NCBI GenBank assembly: GCA_044867645.1
Contig: JBIOVI010000057.1
Span: 1 to 23,699, forward strand
Length of the DNA stretch: 23,699 nucleotides
Source: VRUE01 sp044867645
Lineage (GTDB): Bacteria > Actinomycetota > Thermoleophilia > Solirubrobacterales > 70-9
Direction of reading: 5' to 3'
In this document: positions 14,704-21,940 of the stretch, one piece after another
Layout: every line of letters starts with the position of its first letter
How positions within the stretch are numbered: position 1 is the first letter of the stretch
Notes under the pieces: generated by a model
The model's input: only the letters and a program-made list of their open reading frames with translations
The model's database searches: none
What the model was told of the DNA's origin: nothing
Translations under genes and position numbers: made by a program

Positions 14704-15064
14704 GGCTCCCCTGGCCACCCACCAGCTCGAGAGCCTCTTCGATACTTGCCTTTACGCCGTCGGTCCCGTCTCGAGCAACCAGGGCACCGATCTCTGAGCG
14801 GGCGACGAGAACGAAGTCGTGCCGTGCGGGGAGCCGCGGCGCGAGTGCCCAGAAGGCCTCGCGAAGGGTTCGCTTGACCTTGTTCCGCTCCACCGCGCCG
14901 CCGACCTTGCGACTGACCGAGACGCCCAGCCTCACGTCGCGCTCTTCCTCGTCGCGGCGCGGGAAGCTGTAGAGAACGAGATAGCGGGTCGCATGGGAGG
15001 AGCCGTCGCGGTAGACACGGTCGAACTCTCCGCTCCGCGAAAGCCGGCGTCGCTTCGCCGCCAT
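14693..15064 (-). CDS. rnpA: Ribonuclease P protein component
   Basis: The 123-residue protein assists RNase P RNA in 5' maturation of tRNA precursors. The family signature is RLGVSVSRKVGGAVERNKVKRTLREAF, containing the RNR-type motif, and the N-terminus is basic (MAAKRRRLSRSGEFDRVY). ATG 15064 is chosen; GTG 15067 is immediately upstream in frame. It lies 25 nt after rpmH and overlaps yidD by 4 nt. Confidence 0.94.
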   Translation of the reverse strand: MAAKRRRLSRSGEFDRVYRDGSSHATRYLVLYSFPRRDEEERDVRLGVSVSRKVGGAVERNKVKRTLREAFWALAPRLPARHDFVLVARSEIGALVARDGTDGVKASIEEALELVGGQGSRST

Positions 15065-15089
15065 CACTCGAGCCCGACTGTGAGAACCG

Positions 15090-15227
15090 TCATCCGGGGG
15101 TGAGGCGTTTCCGGCCTTTGGCCCGTCGGCGCTTCAAGATCGCGCGTCCAGAACGCGTCCGCATCCTTGCCCGGAATCCGTGGGTCTTGGCCCGCTTACG
15201 CTTCTTCGGCTGGTAGGTGCGCTTCAT
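15090..15227 (-). CDS. rpmH: 50S ribosomal protein L34
   Basis: This gene encodes 45 residues beginning MKRTYQPKKRKRAKTHGF and containing RMRTRSGRAILKRRRAKGR, which is the canonical L34 sequence. It is the first conserved gene of the minus-strand operon, with rnpA 25 nt downstream, as in nearly all bacteria. The ATG at 15227 has no Shine-Dalgarno sequence of its own. It overlaps (ATGA) the stop of a 17-residue ORF that does have one, and a TATACT box lies 10 nt upstream. Confidence 0.97.
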   Translation of the reverse strand: MKRTYQPKKRKRAKTHGFRARMRTRSGRAILKRRRAKGRKRLTPG

Positions 15228-15277
15228 TGGCCGTCGCAGTATACGGACGGGTCTGGATTCTTGGGCGCTGTCGCCAT
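15224..15277 (-). CDS. Possible 17-residue leader peptide coupled to rpmH
   Basis: The ORF MATAPKNPDPSVYCDGQ starts at ATG 15277 with a strong Shine-Dalgarno AAGGAG (15288-15283) five nt upstream. Its TGA overlaps the rpmH ATG as ATGA. Because rpmH itself lacks a ribosome site, translation could be coupled through this peptide. The candidate TATACT promoter box lies inside this ORF, so it would be used only by transcripts starting further upstream. Not a known family. Confidence 0.4.
   Translation of the reverse strand: MATAPKNPDPSVYCDGQ
15238..15243 (-). promoter_or_regulatory. -10 box TATACT upstream of rpmH
   Basis: TATACT differs from TATAAT at one position and ends 10 nt before the rpmH ATG, giving a leader of only a few nt. 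No good -35 is seen. It competes with the leader-ORF explanation for how rpmH is translated. Confidence 0.4.
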
Positions 15278-15358
15278 CAGCTCTCCTTGGAATCTTTCTT
15301 CGGCATTTGCGACCCGCTTCGGATCGGGTCGCTCGGCCGCCGCTATGGTCGCTCGTCG

Positions 15359-16687
15359 GTGCGCGATGACCCGGCTGAACAGAATCTCGAGCCCCTCTGG
15401 GCCGACATCCAGCAACGGCTGCGGGCGGCCGTTCCCGAGTCGACCTTCAAGATCTGGTTGGAGCCATTGCGCGTCGTCGGCACGCGCGGTACGACCCTTT
15501 ATCTGTCCGCGCCCGATGGAATCCGCTCCTGGGTAGAGCGTCGCTACTCCTCACTGCTTCGCGAAGCGCTCGCCGAATCGGCGAGCGCCTTGAGCGAGAT
15601 CGGCTTCGCGACTGGCGACGAGGGGGCGCCCCAAGGGGAAGAGCGGGCAAGCGCGGTCGAGCTCAATCCCAACTACACCTTCGAGCGGTTCGTGATCGGG
15701 GAGGGGAACCGGCTTGCTCACGCCGCGGCCTTAGCGGTCGCCGAGGCGCCGTCGGAGGCCTACAACCCCCTTTTCCTTCACGGGCCGCCGGGCTTGGGCA
15801 AGACCCATCTGCTCGGCGCGATCGCCAACTACCTGCACAGCAACGCGCCAGGTCTCAGTGTCCGTTACACGACCGCGGAGCGCTTCACCAACGAGTTCGT
15901 CGCCGCCTTGCGCGCGAGCGGCGCAGAGGGGTTCAAGAGCCGCTACCGCGATCTCGACGTGCTCCTCGTCGACGACGTGCAGTTCCTGCAGGGAAAGCAG
16001 CACACCGAAGAGGAGTTCTTCCATACCTTCAACGCCCTCTACGAGGGCGGCAGCCAGCTGGTCCTCTCCGCCGACAGGCTGCCCAGCGAGCTCTCGACCC
16101 TTGCTTCGCGGCTGCGCGACCGTTTCGAGTGGGGCTTGACGATCCCGGTCGAGCCCCCCGACCTCGCCACCCGGCTTACCGTCCTCCAGCGTCTGGCGCG
16201 CGAGGCTGGGCTGGACTCAAAGGATCGCGACGCCCTCTCGGAGCTCGCTCGGCGCATCGACGCCAATATTCGCCGCCTTCACGGTGCCTTGACCAAGGTA
16301 ATCGCCCACGCCTCGCTCACCGCCAAACCGCTCAGCCCCGAGCTGATCGCCGAGCTGATCCCAAATCGAGCTCATCAGTCGGGTAAGCCGACGGCGGTCG
16401 AGGAAATCCAGCGGCAAGTTGCCGACGGCTTTGGGATCTCTCGAGCGGAGCTAGTGGGAACCAGCCGCGCCGCCGTCCCCCTCCGCGCCAGACAGGTGGC
16501 GATCCTCCTCACCCGCGAGACGACCGACCTTTCCCTGCCCCAGATCGGCCGCCTTTACGGCGGTCGCGATCACTCCACGATCCTCAACGCACTGCGCCGT
16601 GTCGAGGCCAACCTCAGCGCCGACGCCGACCTCGCCCACCGCGTCGGCGAGCTGCGAGCCGGAATCCACAGCTCCCTCGCCGAGTAG
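15359..16687 (+). CDS. dnaA: Chromosomal replication initiator DnaA
   Basis: The 442-residue protein opens the origin and recruits the helicase. Domain I is LEPLWADIQQRLRAAVPESTFKIWLEPL, and the linker domain II is short. The AAA+ domain has Walker A GPPGLGKT (142-149), Walker B VLLVDDVQF and the arginine-finger region STLASRLRDRFEWGL. Domain IV contains RARQVAILLTRETTDLSLPQIGRLYGGRDHSTI, the DnaA-box-binding signature, with GGRDH where FGRDH is usual. GTG 15359 is the only start that gives a normal domain I; a longer in-frame ORF reaches into rpmH but is only antisense. It is divergent from rpmH across 131 nt. A TATGGT box lies 9 nt before the GTG. Confidence 0.96.
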   Translation: MRDDPAEQNLEPLWADIQQRLRAAVPESTFKIWLEPLRVVGTRGTTLYLSAPDGIRSWVERRYSSLLREALAESASALSEIGFATGDEGAPQGEERASAVELNPNYTFERFVIGEGNRLAHAAALAVAEAPSEAYNPLFLHGPPGLGKTHLLGAIANYLHSNAPGLSVRYTTAERFTNEFVAALRASGAEGFKSRYRDLDVLLVDDVQFLQGKQHTEEEFFHTFNALYEGGSQLVLSADRLPSELSTLASRLRDRFEWGLTIPVEPPDLATRLTVLQRLAREAGLDSKDRDALSELARRIDANIRRLHGALTKVIAHASLTAKPLSPELIAELIPNRAHQSGKPTAVEEIQRQVADGFGISRAELVGTSRAAVPLRARQVAILLTRETTDLSLPQIGRLYGGRDHSTILNALRRVEANLSADADLAHRVGELRAGIHSSLAE

Positions 16688-16827
16688 GCCTGACAGCCGA
16701 CGGCGCTGTAAGAATCAATGCCTTCCACCGAGACCTCCACAGCCTGCAAATCCCATGGCCATGCCAAATTTCGCTGGCTATAGCGATTTCCACAAGGACT
16801 AACCCAACTTAAGAGGACACCAGTCAT
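16688..16827 (+). other. dnaA-dnaN gap, candidate oriC core
   Basis: This 140-nt gap is where actinobacterial origins lie. It has three weak DnaA-box-like sites sharing TCCAC: 16721-16729 (CCTTCCACC), 16733-16741 (ACCTCCACA) and 16786-16794 (ATTTCCACA). It also has an AT-rich stretch near 16747-16795 and a small hairpin TCGCT-GGCTAT-AGCGA at 16771-16786. No perfect TTATCCACA or TTGTCCACA is present. The Shine-Dalgarno AAGAGGA (16811-16817) serves dnaN. Confidence 0.45.
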
Positions 16828-17934
16828 TTGAAGCTGACCACCAAACGAGACGAGCTGGCCTCCAAGCTCTCGATCATCTCCCGAGCCGTTTCCACCCGCG
16901 CCGCGACCCAAGCGCTCTCAGGGGTCCTTCTAACCACTTCGGAGAGCGGTGTGACGCTGGCGGCGACCGACGGCGAGCTGGGACTGCGGACGGCACTGGA
17001 GGGCGACGTCGCCGATCACGGCGCCGCTTTGCTGCCGGGTCGGCTGCTCTCCGAGTTGGCACGCTCGCTCGGAGACGCCAGCGTCGAGATCGAGTTGCGC
17101 GATGCGGAGCGGGACGTGGAGATCCGCAGCGGCGGCTCCAGCTTCCACCTCCGCGTTCTCTCGGCGGAGGATTTCCCGAAGCTGCCGGATGAGGGCACCG
17201 AGCCGTTGAAGATCCCCGCCGCCGCGCTGGCCGAGACGGTCGACCTCGTCGCCCGCGCTGCCTCGCGCGACGACATGCGGCCCGTCCTCACCGGTGTGCT
17301 GGTGAGCGCCGCGGGTCAGGAGATGACCATGGTCGCCACCGACTCCTACCGCTTGGCGGTCAAGAGAACCGAGCTGGAGAGCACGATCGGCGGCGAGCTC
17401 GAGGCCAACATCCCGGCCAAGGCGCTGCGCGAGCTGGGCCGCCTTGTCGCCGCCGATGGGATCGACGAGGTCGCGGTCAGCCTGCTGCCCAACCAGGCGG
17501 TTTTCAGCGCAGGGCCGGTCCTCCTCAATACGAGGCTGATCGACGGACAGTTCCCCAACTTTCGACAGCTCCTGCCTGAGTCCTACGAGCACGACGTCCG
17601 CCTGCCGCGATCCGAGTTCCTCGATGTGGCACGCCGGGTGAGTCAGCTGGCGCAGCGAAACGCGCCGCTGCGGCTGTCGTTCTCGCAGGGCGAGCTGACT
17701 GTCTCGGCATCGACTCCGGATGTGGGGGACGCCGAAGAGACGATGCCGGCCGCCTTCGACGGGGAGCCGCTGGAGATCGGCTTCAACCCGGAGTTCCTCC
17801 GCGACGGTATCGAGAGCGTCGAGGGCGACGAGGTGATGCTGCGATTGATATCGCCGCTGCGCCCCGGGCTGCTGCAGCCGGTCGACAACGAAGACTTCCG
17901 TTACCTCGTGATGCCGATCCGCCTCAACGTCTGA
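16828..17934 (+). CDS. dnaN: DNA polymerase III beta subunit (sliding clamp)
   Basis: The 368-residue protein forms the ring-shaped clamp that holds polymerase on DNA. It shows the three repeats of the clamp fold: MKLTTKRDELASKLSIISRAV at the start, a middle domain near AALAETVDLVARAASRDDMRPVLTGVLV with ATDSYRLAVKR, and a C-terminal VMLRLISPLRPGLLQPVDNEDFRYLVMPIRL ending that contributes to the protein-binding pocket. The start is TTG 16828, with AAGAGGA ten nt upstream. It is preceded by the candidate origin and followed by recF after 12 nt. Confidence 0.96.
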   Translation: MKLTTKRDELASKLSIISRAVSTRAATQALSGVLLTTSESGVTLAATDGELGLRTALEGDVADHGAALLPGRLLSELARSLGDASVEIELRDAERDVEIRSGGSSFHLRVLSAEDFPKLPDEGTEPLKIPAAALAETVDLVARAASRDDMRPVLTGVLVSAAGQEMTMVATDSYRLAVKRTELESTIGGELEANIPAKALRELGRLVAADGIDEVAVSLLPNQAVFSAGPVLLNTRLIDGQFPNFRQLLPESYEHDVRLPRSEFLDVARRVSQLAQRNAPLRLSFSQGELTVSASTPDVGDAEETMPAAFDGEPLEIGFNPEFLRDGIESVEGDEVMLRLISPLRPGLLQPVDNEDFRYLVMPIRLNV

Positions 17935-17946
17935 GCGGGTTCGACG

Positions 17947-19032
17947 GTGCTGGTCACCGCCGTCGAAGCGAGACCGCTGCGAAGCCTGCAGGATGCGCGG
18001 GTCGAGCTGGGCGAGGGGATCGTCAGCCTGATCGGTCCCAACGGGGCCGGCAAGACGAACCTGCTCGAGGCCCTTTACTTCGCCTTGGTGGGGCGCTCCT
18101 TTCGCACCTCGGATCGGCGCGAGCTGATCCCCTTCGGCGGCCAGCTCGCCCGCGCTGAGGCGACCGTGTGCGGAGAGGATGGGGTCGCGCACCGGCTCCT
18201 CGCCGCGATCAGCCGCGCTGAGGGGCGTCGGCACCTGCTCGACGGCGACGCCGCCGACGCCTCGACCCTGGCCCGTTACCGTCCTCCGGTGGCTGTCTTC
18301 TCACCCGACCGGCTGGCGCTCGTCAAGGGGCCGCCGGCGGAGCGCAGGGCGCACCTCGATCGCTACCTCGCCGCCCGCTGGCCGTCTCGTGGCGGTTTGC
18401 GGCAACGCTACGGGCAGGCGCTGGCTCAGCGCAACGCGTTGCTGGCGCGGGTCGCCGCGGGACACCGTCAAGGCGATCTGGAGGTTTGGGATGCGGCGCT
18501 GGCCGAGGTTGCGGCGCCGTTGGTCGCCGCCCGCTCCGAGGCGGTCGAGGAGCTGGCGGGCCGGTTCGCCCAAGCCGCAACGGAGCTGGGGCTGCCGGGC
18601 GCGACGATCGAGTACGCACCTCGTGCGGCGGGTTCGGCCGAAGAGATACGGACCGGACTCGAGCAGCGGCGGGAGGCGGATCTGCGTCTTGGCCGCACTT
18701 CATGGGGCCCACATCTGGACGAGCTCAAGATCTCTATGTCGGGCCGAGCGCTGCGGCGCTACGGCTCCCAGGGCCAGCAACGGACGAGCCTTCTGGCGCT
18801 GCTCTTCGCCGAGCGCGAGGCCCTGCAGGAGGCGCGCCGGGTCGCGCCCTTGCTCCTGCTCGACGACGTGATGAGCGAGCTCGACCCCGAGCGCCGCCAG
18901 CGCCTGGTCGAGCGCCTGCGGGGCGGAGGACAAGCGCTCATTACCGCCGCCGCGGAGGAGTCGGTCCCGCCGGAGGCGCTGCGCTGCCTGTTGCGCATGC
19001 CGCTCGGCTCAAGCCAGGCCGCTGCGGCATGA
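17947..19032 (+). CDS. recF: DNA replication and repair protein RecF
   Basis: The 361-residue SMC-like ATPase helps load RecA at gaps with RecO and RecR. Walker A is GPNGAGKT (residues 30-37) in IGPNGAGKTNLLEAL, the signature is RRYGSQGQQRTSLLAL, and Walker B is LLLLDDVMSELD with Asp306/Asp307. The segment FSPDRLALVKGPPAERRAHLDRYL is characteristic of RecF. It starts at GTG 17947 and overlaps dciA by 4 nt (ATGA). The last 20 residues (RMPLGSSQAAAA) extend past the fold. Confidence 0.95.
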   Translation: MLVTAVEARPLRSLQDARVELGEGIVSLIGPNGAGKTNLLEALYFALVGRSFRTSDRRELIPFGGQLARAEATVCGEDGVAHRLLAAISRAEGRRHLLDGDAADASTLARYRPPVAVFSPDRLALVKGPPAERRAHLDRYLAARWPSRGGLRQRYGQALAQRNALLARVAAGHRQGDLEVWDAALAEVAAPLVAARSEAVEELAGRFAQAATELGLPGATIEYAPRAAGSAEEIRTGLEQRREADLRLGRTSWGPHLDELKISMSGRALRRYGSQGQQRTSLLALLFAEREALQEARRVAPLLLLDDVMSELDPERRQRLVERLRGGGQALITAAAEESVPPEALRCLLRMPLGSSQAAAA

Positions 19033-19331
19033 GTCGCCGTCGTGCGCCGCGCCAGGCCGGGGACGCCCTGCGTGCGGCACTGGCCCGCGCCGCGCCAAAG
19101 ACGCGCCTCGCCGCGGTGCAGGGGGTATGGGGGGAGGTGGTCGGCGAGCGGATCGCCGCCGTCGCACAGCCTGTCTCCGAACGGGAAGGGGCAGTGGTAA
19201 TCGCCTGTTCGGATCCCGTCTGGGCCGAGGAGTTAGACCTGATGCAGGAGCAACTCCTCGGCCGACTCCAGGAGCGACTCGGCGAGCGAGCGCCGCAGCT
19301 GCTGCGCTTTCGTGCGAAAGATCGCGGGTAG
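19029..19331 (+). CDS. dciA: DciA-family (DUF721) helicase loader
   Basis: The 100-residue protein has the DUF721 core: GVWGEVVGERIAAVAQPVSEREGAVVIACSDPVWAEELDLMQ and QLLGRLQERLG. DciA is the DnaB helicase loader in bacteria without DnaC/DnaI, and its position between recF and gyrB is standard in actinobacteria. ATG 19029 overlaps the recF stop as ATGA, so translation is coupled. A much longer in-frame ORF upstream is antisense-free overlap with recF in another frame and is not used. Confidence 0.9.
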   Translation: MSRRRAPRQAGDALRAALARAAPKTRLAAVQGVWGEVVGERIAAVAQPVSEREGAVVIACSDPVWAEELDLMQEQLLGRLQERLGERAPQLLRFRAKDRG

Positions 19332-19489
19332 CGTACATTTATGCATGATTTGCAGGGATTTTTATCTAACGGGCCGGGGTTTCGGTGGGGCCGAACTGGT
19401 ATCCTTATGTCAACTCGAATTCTGCCCCGACCCGGCGCGCCGGAAGCGTCAGGCAGTCGGGGTTTTCTGTGAGATTGGGAAAGGACCAG
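19332..19489 (+). promoter_or_regulatory. gyrB leader with terminator-like hairpin
   Basis: This 158-nt gap contains an AT-rich stretch (19338-19372), then a possible hairpin. CCCCGAC at 19425-19431 pairs with GTCGGGG at 19456-19462, followed by TTTT at 19463-19466. The loop contains the 12-bp palindrome CCGGCGCGCCGG (19432-19443). The T-run follows directly, so this is a candidate attenuator ahead of gyrB. No clear -35/-10 pair was found. A Shine-Dalgarno GGAAAGGA (19478-19485) precedes TTG 19490. Confidence 0.4.
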
Positions 19490-21925
19490 TTGCCTAAGAC
19501 CGAAAAGGACGCCGGCGGGGGCAAGGCGAAAAAAGAGGACTCCTACGGCGCCAAGGACATCACCGTCCTCGAGGGCCTGGAAGCGGTACGCAAGCGGCCC
19601 GGCATGTACATCGGCTCGACCGGACCGCGCGGTCTTCACCATCTCGTCTACGAGGTGGTCGACAACTCGGTCGACGAGGCACTCGCGGGCCACTGCGGCG
19701 CTGTCCGTGTCGTCCTGCATCCCGATGACAGCTGCACCGTCAGCGACGACGGCCGCGGCATCCCGGTCGAAGAACTCAAGAAAGAGAAACGGCCGGCCGC
19801 CGAGGTGGTGCTGACGACCCTGCACGCTGGCGGCAAGTTCGGGGATGGCGGCGGCTACAAAGTCTCCGGCGGCCTGCACGGAGTCGGCGTCTCGGTCGTC
19901 AACGCGCTCTCCTCGCGGCTGCACCTCGAGATCCGGCGCGACGGCCACGTTTGGAATCAGGACTACGAGCGGGGCAAACCGCAGGGTCCGCTCGCCAAAG
20001 GGCCGGCGGCGAAGGAGACCGGGACGACGCTGACCTTCCAGCCCGACCCGGAGATCTTCGAGGAGGTCGAGTTCGACTTCCAGACCCTCGCCGAGCGGCT
20101 ACGCGAGACGGCCTTCCTTACCCGCGGCCTGAAGATCGAACTGGTCGACGAGCGCGGTCAGACCAACAGCGTCGCCTTCCAGTACGAGGGCGGGATCGAG
20201 GACTTCGTCCGCCACCTCAATGAGAACAAGGACACGCTGCACCGCAAGACGATCTTCTTCGACAGCGAGCAGGGCGACGAGGGCCAGGTCGAGGTGGCGA
20301 TGCAGTGGAACAGCTCCTACCAGGAATCGATCTTCAGCTTCGCCAACAACATCAACACCCACGAGGGCGGCTCCCACCTATCCGGCTTCCGCGCCGCGCT
20401 GACCCGCACCTTGAATGCCTATGCGCGCAGCAAAGGCCTGCTCAAAGAGAAAGACGGCAACCTCGGCGGCGAGGACGTGCGCGAGGGGCTGACCGCGGTG
20501 ATCTCGGTGAAGCTGCACGACCCGCAGTTCGAGGGCCAGACCAAGACCAAACTCGGCAATCCGCCGGTTCGCGGCCTGGTCGAGGAGACCGTCAACCGCA
20601 AGCTGGCGGAGTTCCTCGAGGAGAACCCGGGGGATGCGCGGCGGATCATCATCAAGACGATCGACGCCTCGCGAGCCCGCGACGCGGCCCGCAAAGCGCG
20701 CGACCTGACCCGCCGCAAGTCGGCCCTGGAGAACTCGACCCTGCCGGGAAAGCTGGCCGACTGCACGGTCAAGGACCCGCGCGACGCCGAGCTGTTCGTG
20801 GTCGAGGGCGACTCGGCGGGCGGCTCGGCGAAGCAGGCGCGTGACCGCTCGACCCAGGCGGTCCTGCCGCTGCGCGGCAAGATCATCAACGTCGAGAAGA
20901 GCCGCATCGACAAGGTGCTGGCCAACACCGAGGTGCAGGCGCTGATCACGGCGATCGGCACCGGCGTCCACGAAGAGTTCAACCTGGAGGACGCCCGCTA
21001 CCACAAAATCGTCATGGCGACCGACGCCGACGTCGACGGCGCCCACATCCGCACCCTCGTCCTCACCTTCCTCTACCGGCAGATGCCGGAGCTGATCGAC
21101 GCCGGCTACGTCTACATCGCCAAACCGCCTCTCTATCGGGTCAAACAGGGCAACCAGGAGACCTACCTGGAGCGCGAGTCCGAACTGGAGGAGCTGCTGC
21201 TGCGCGACAAGCTCGAGGACATCGAGGTCGCCGACGCGAGTGGCAAGGCGACGAAGCTGGGCAAGGGCCGCTGGCAGAGCTACACCCGCCGCGCCAAAGA
21301 GTACGAGGGCTGGGGCTCCTCGCTGCAGGCGGAGTTCGGCCACGAGACGGTGCGCTTCCTCGAGGAGTCGAGCCTTCTGGACGAGGGAGTGGCGACCCTG
21401 GCCGACGCCCGCAAGGTCCTCAGCGCCGCAACCGCGGAGGGCGAGCCGTTCGACACCGAGATCGCCGCGGACTCCGAGGCCGGCCTGGTCGTCAAGGCGA
21501 TCGAACGCAAGAGCGGCCTCGCCCGCACCCACCGCCTGCCCCGCGAGCTGTTCGACCACCACGACTACCGCAAGTTCGCCGAGGTGCACGCCGAGCTGCT
21601 GAAGCAGGTCGGCCGCCCACCCTTCGAAGTCCGCCTTGGCAGCCGCAGCTCCGAGGCGCTCTCCTTCCAGGCGCTGCGCGGCGCCGTGCTCGAGCTGGCC
21701 CGCCACGGAGTGCAGCTGACCCGCTTCAAGGGCCTCGGTGAGATGAACGCGGACCAGCTGCGCGAGACGACGATGGACCCGGCCTCGCGCACCCTGGCGC
21801 GGGTCACGCTCGACGACGCGACCGCGGCGGATCAGATCTTCTCGATGCTGATGGGGGATCAGGTAGGCCCGCGCCGGGCCTTCATCGAGTCGAACGCCAA
21901 GGAGGTCAAGTTCCTTGACGTCTAA
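19490..21925 (+). CDS. gyrB: DNA gyrase subunit B, with large TOPRIM insertion
   Basis: The 811-residue subunit supplies the ATPase and TOPRIM metal site. N-terminal motifs are EGLEAVRKRPGMYIGST and VYEVVDNSVDEALAGH, with VSGGLHGVGVSVVNALS for ATP binding. TOPRIM has EGDSAGG with Glu439 and DADVDGAHI with Asp512, Asp514 and Asp516. Between YIAKPPLYRVKQGNQE (about residue 557) and LTRFKGLGEMN (about 742) lies an extra block of roughly 180 residues. Escherichia coli GyrB (804 aa) has an insert at this place, whereas mycobacterial GyrB lacks it. TTG 19490 is chosen for GGAAAGGA five nt upstream; GTG 19469 is in frame. It is followed by gyrA after 15 nt. Confidence 0.95.
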   Translation: MPKTEKDAGGGKAKKEDSYGAKDITVLEGLEAVRKRPGMYIGSTGPRGLHHLVYEVVDNSVDEALAGHCGAVRVVLHPDDSCTVSDDGRGIPVEELKKEKRPAAEVVLTTLHAGGKFGDGGGYKVSGGLHGVGVSVVNALSSRLHLEIRRDGHVWNQDYERGKPQGPLAKGPAAKETGTTLTFQPDPEIFEEVEFDFQTLAERLRETAFLTRGLKIELVDERGQTNSVAFQYEGGIEDFVRHLNENKDTLHRKTIFFDSEQGDEGQVEVAMQWNSSYQESIFSFANNINTHEGGSHLSGFRAALTRTLNAYARSKGLLKEKDGNLGGEDVREGLTAVISVKLHDPQFEGQTKTKLGNPPVRGLVEETVNRKLAEFLEENPGDARRIIIKTIDASRARDAARKARDLTRRKSALENSTLPGKLADCTVKDPRDAELFVVEGDSAGGSAKQARDRSTQAVLPLRGKIINVEKSRIDKVLANTEVQALITAIGTGVHEEFNLEDARYHKIVMATDADVDGAHIRTLVLTFLYRQMPELIDAGYVYIAKPPLYRVKQGNQETYLERESELEELLLRDKLEDIEVADASGKATKLGKGRWQSYTRRAKEYEGWGSSLQAEFGHETVRFLEESSLLDEGVATLADARKVLSAATAEGEPFDTEIAADSEAGLVVKAIERKSGLARTHRLPRELFDHHDYRKFAEVHAELLKQVGRPPFEVRLGSRSSEALSFQALRGAVLELARHGVQLTRFKGLGEMNADQLRETTMDPASRTLARVTLDDATAADQIFSMLMGDQVGPRRAFIESNAKEVKFLDV

Positions 21926-21940
21926 GAGGGGCGGTCGCTG

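Noticed and set aside
15167..15358. Longer dnaA N-terminus
   Set aside because: It would overlap rpmH and its promoter, and DnaA domain I begins right after GTG 15359.
19338..19372. Promoter for gyrB in the AT-rich stretch
   Set aside because: TTATCT could be a -10 box but the region 17 nt upstream has no -35 match, so I did not list it as a promoter.
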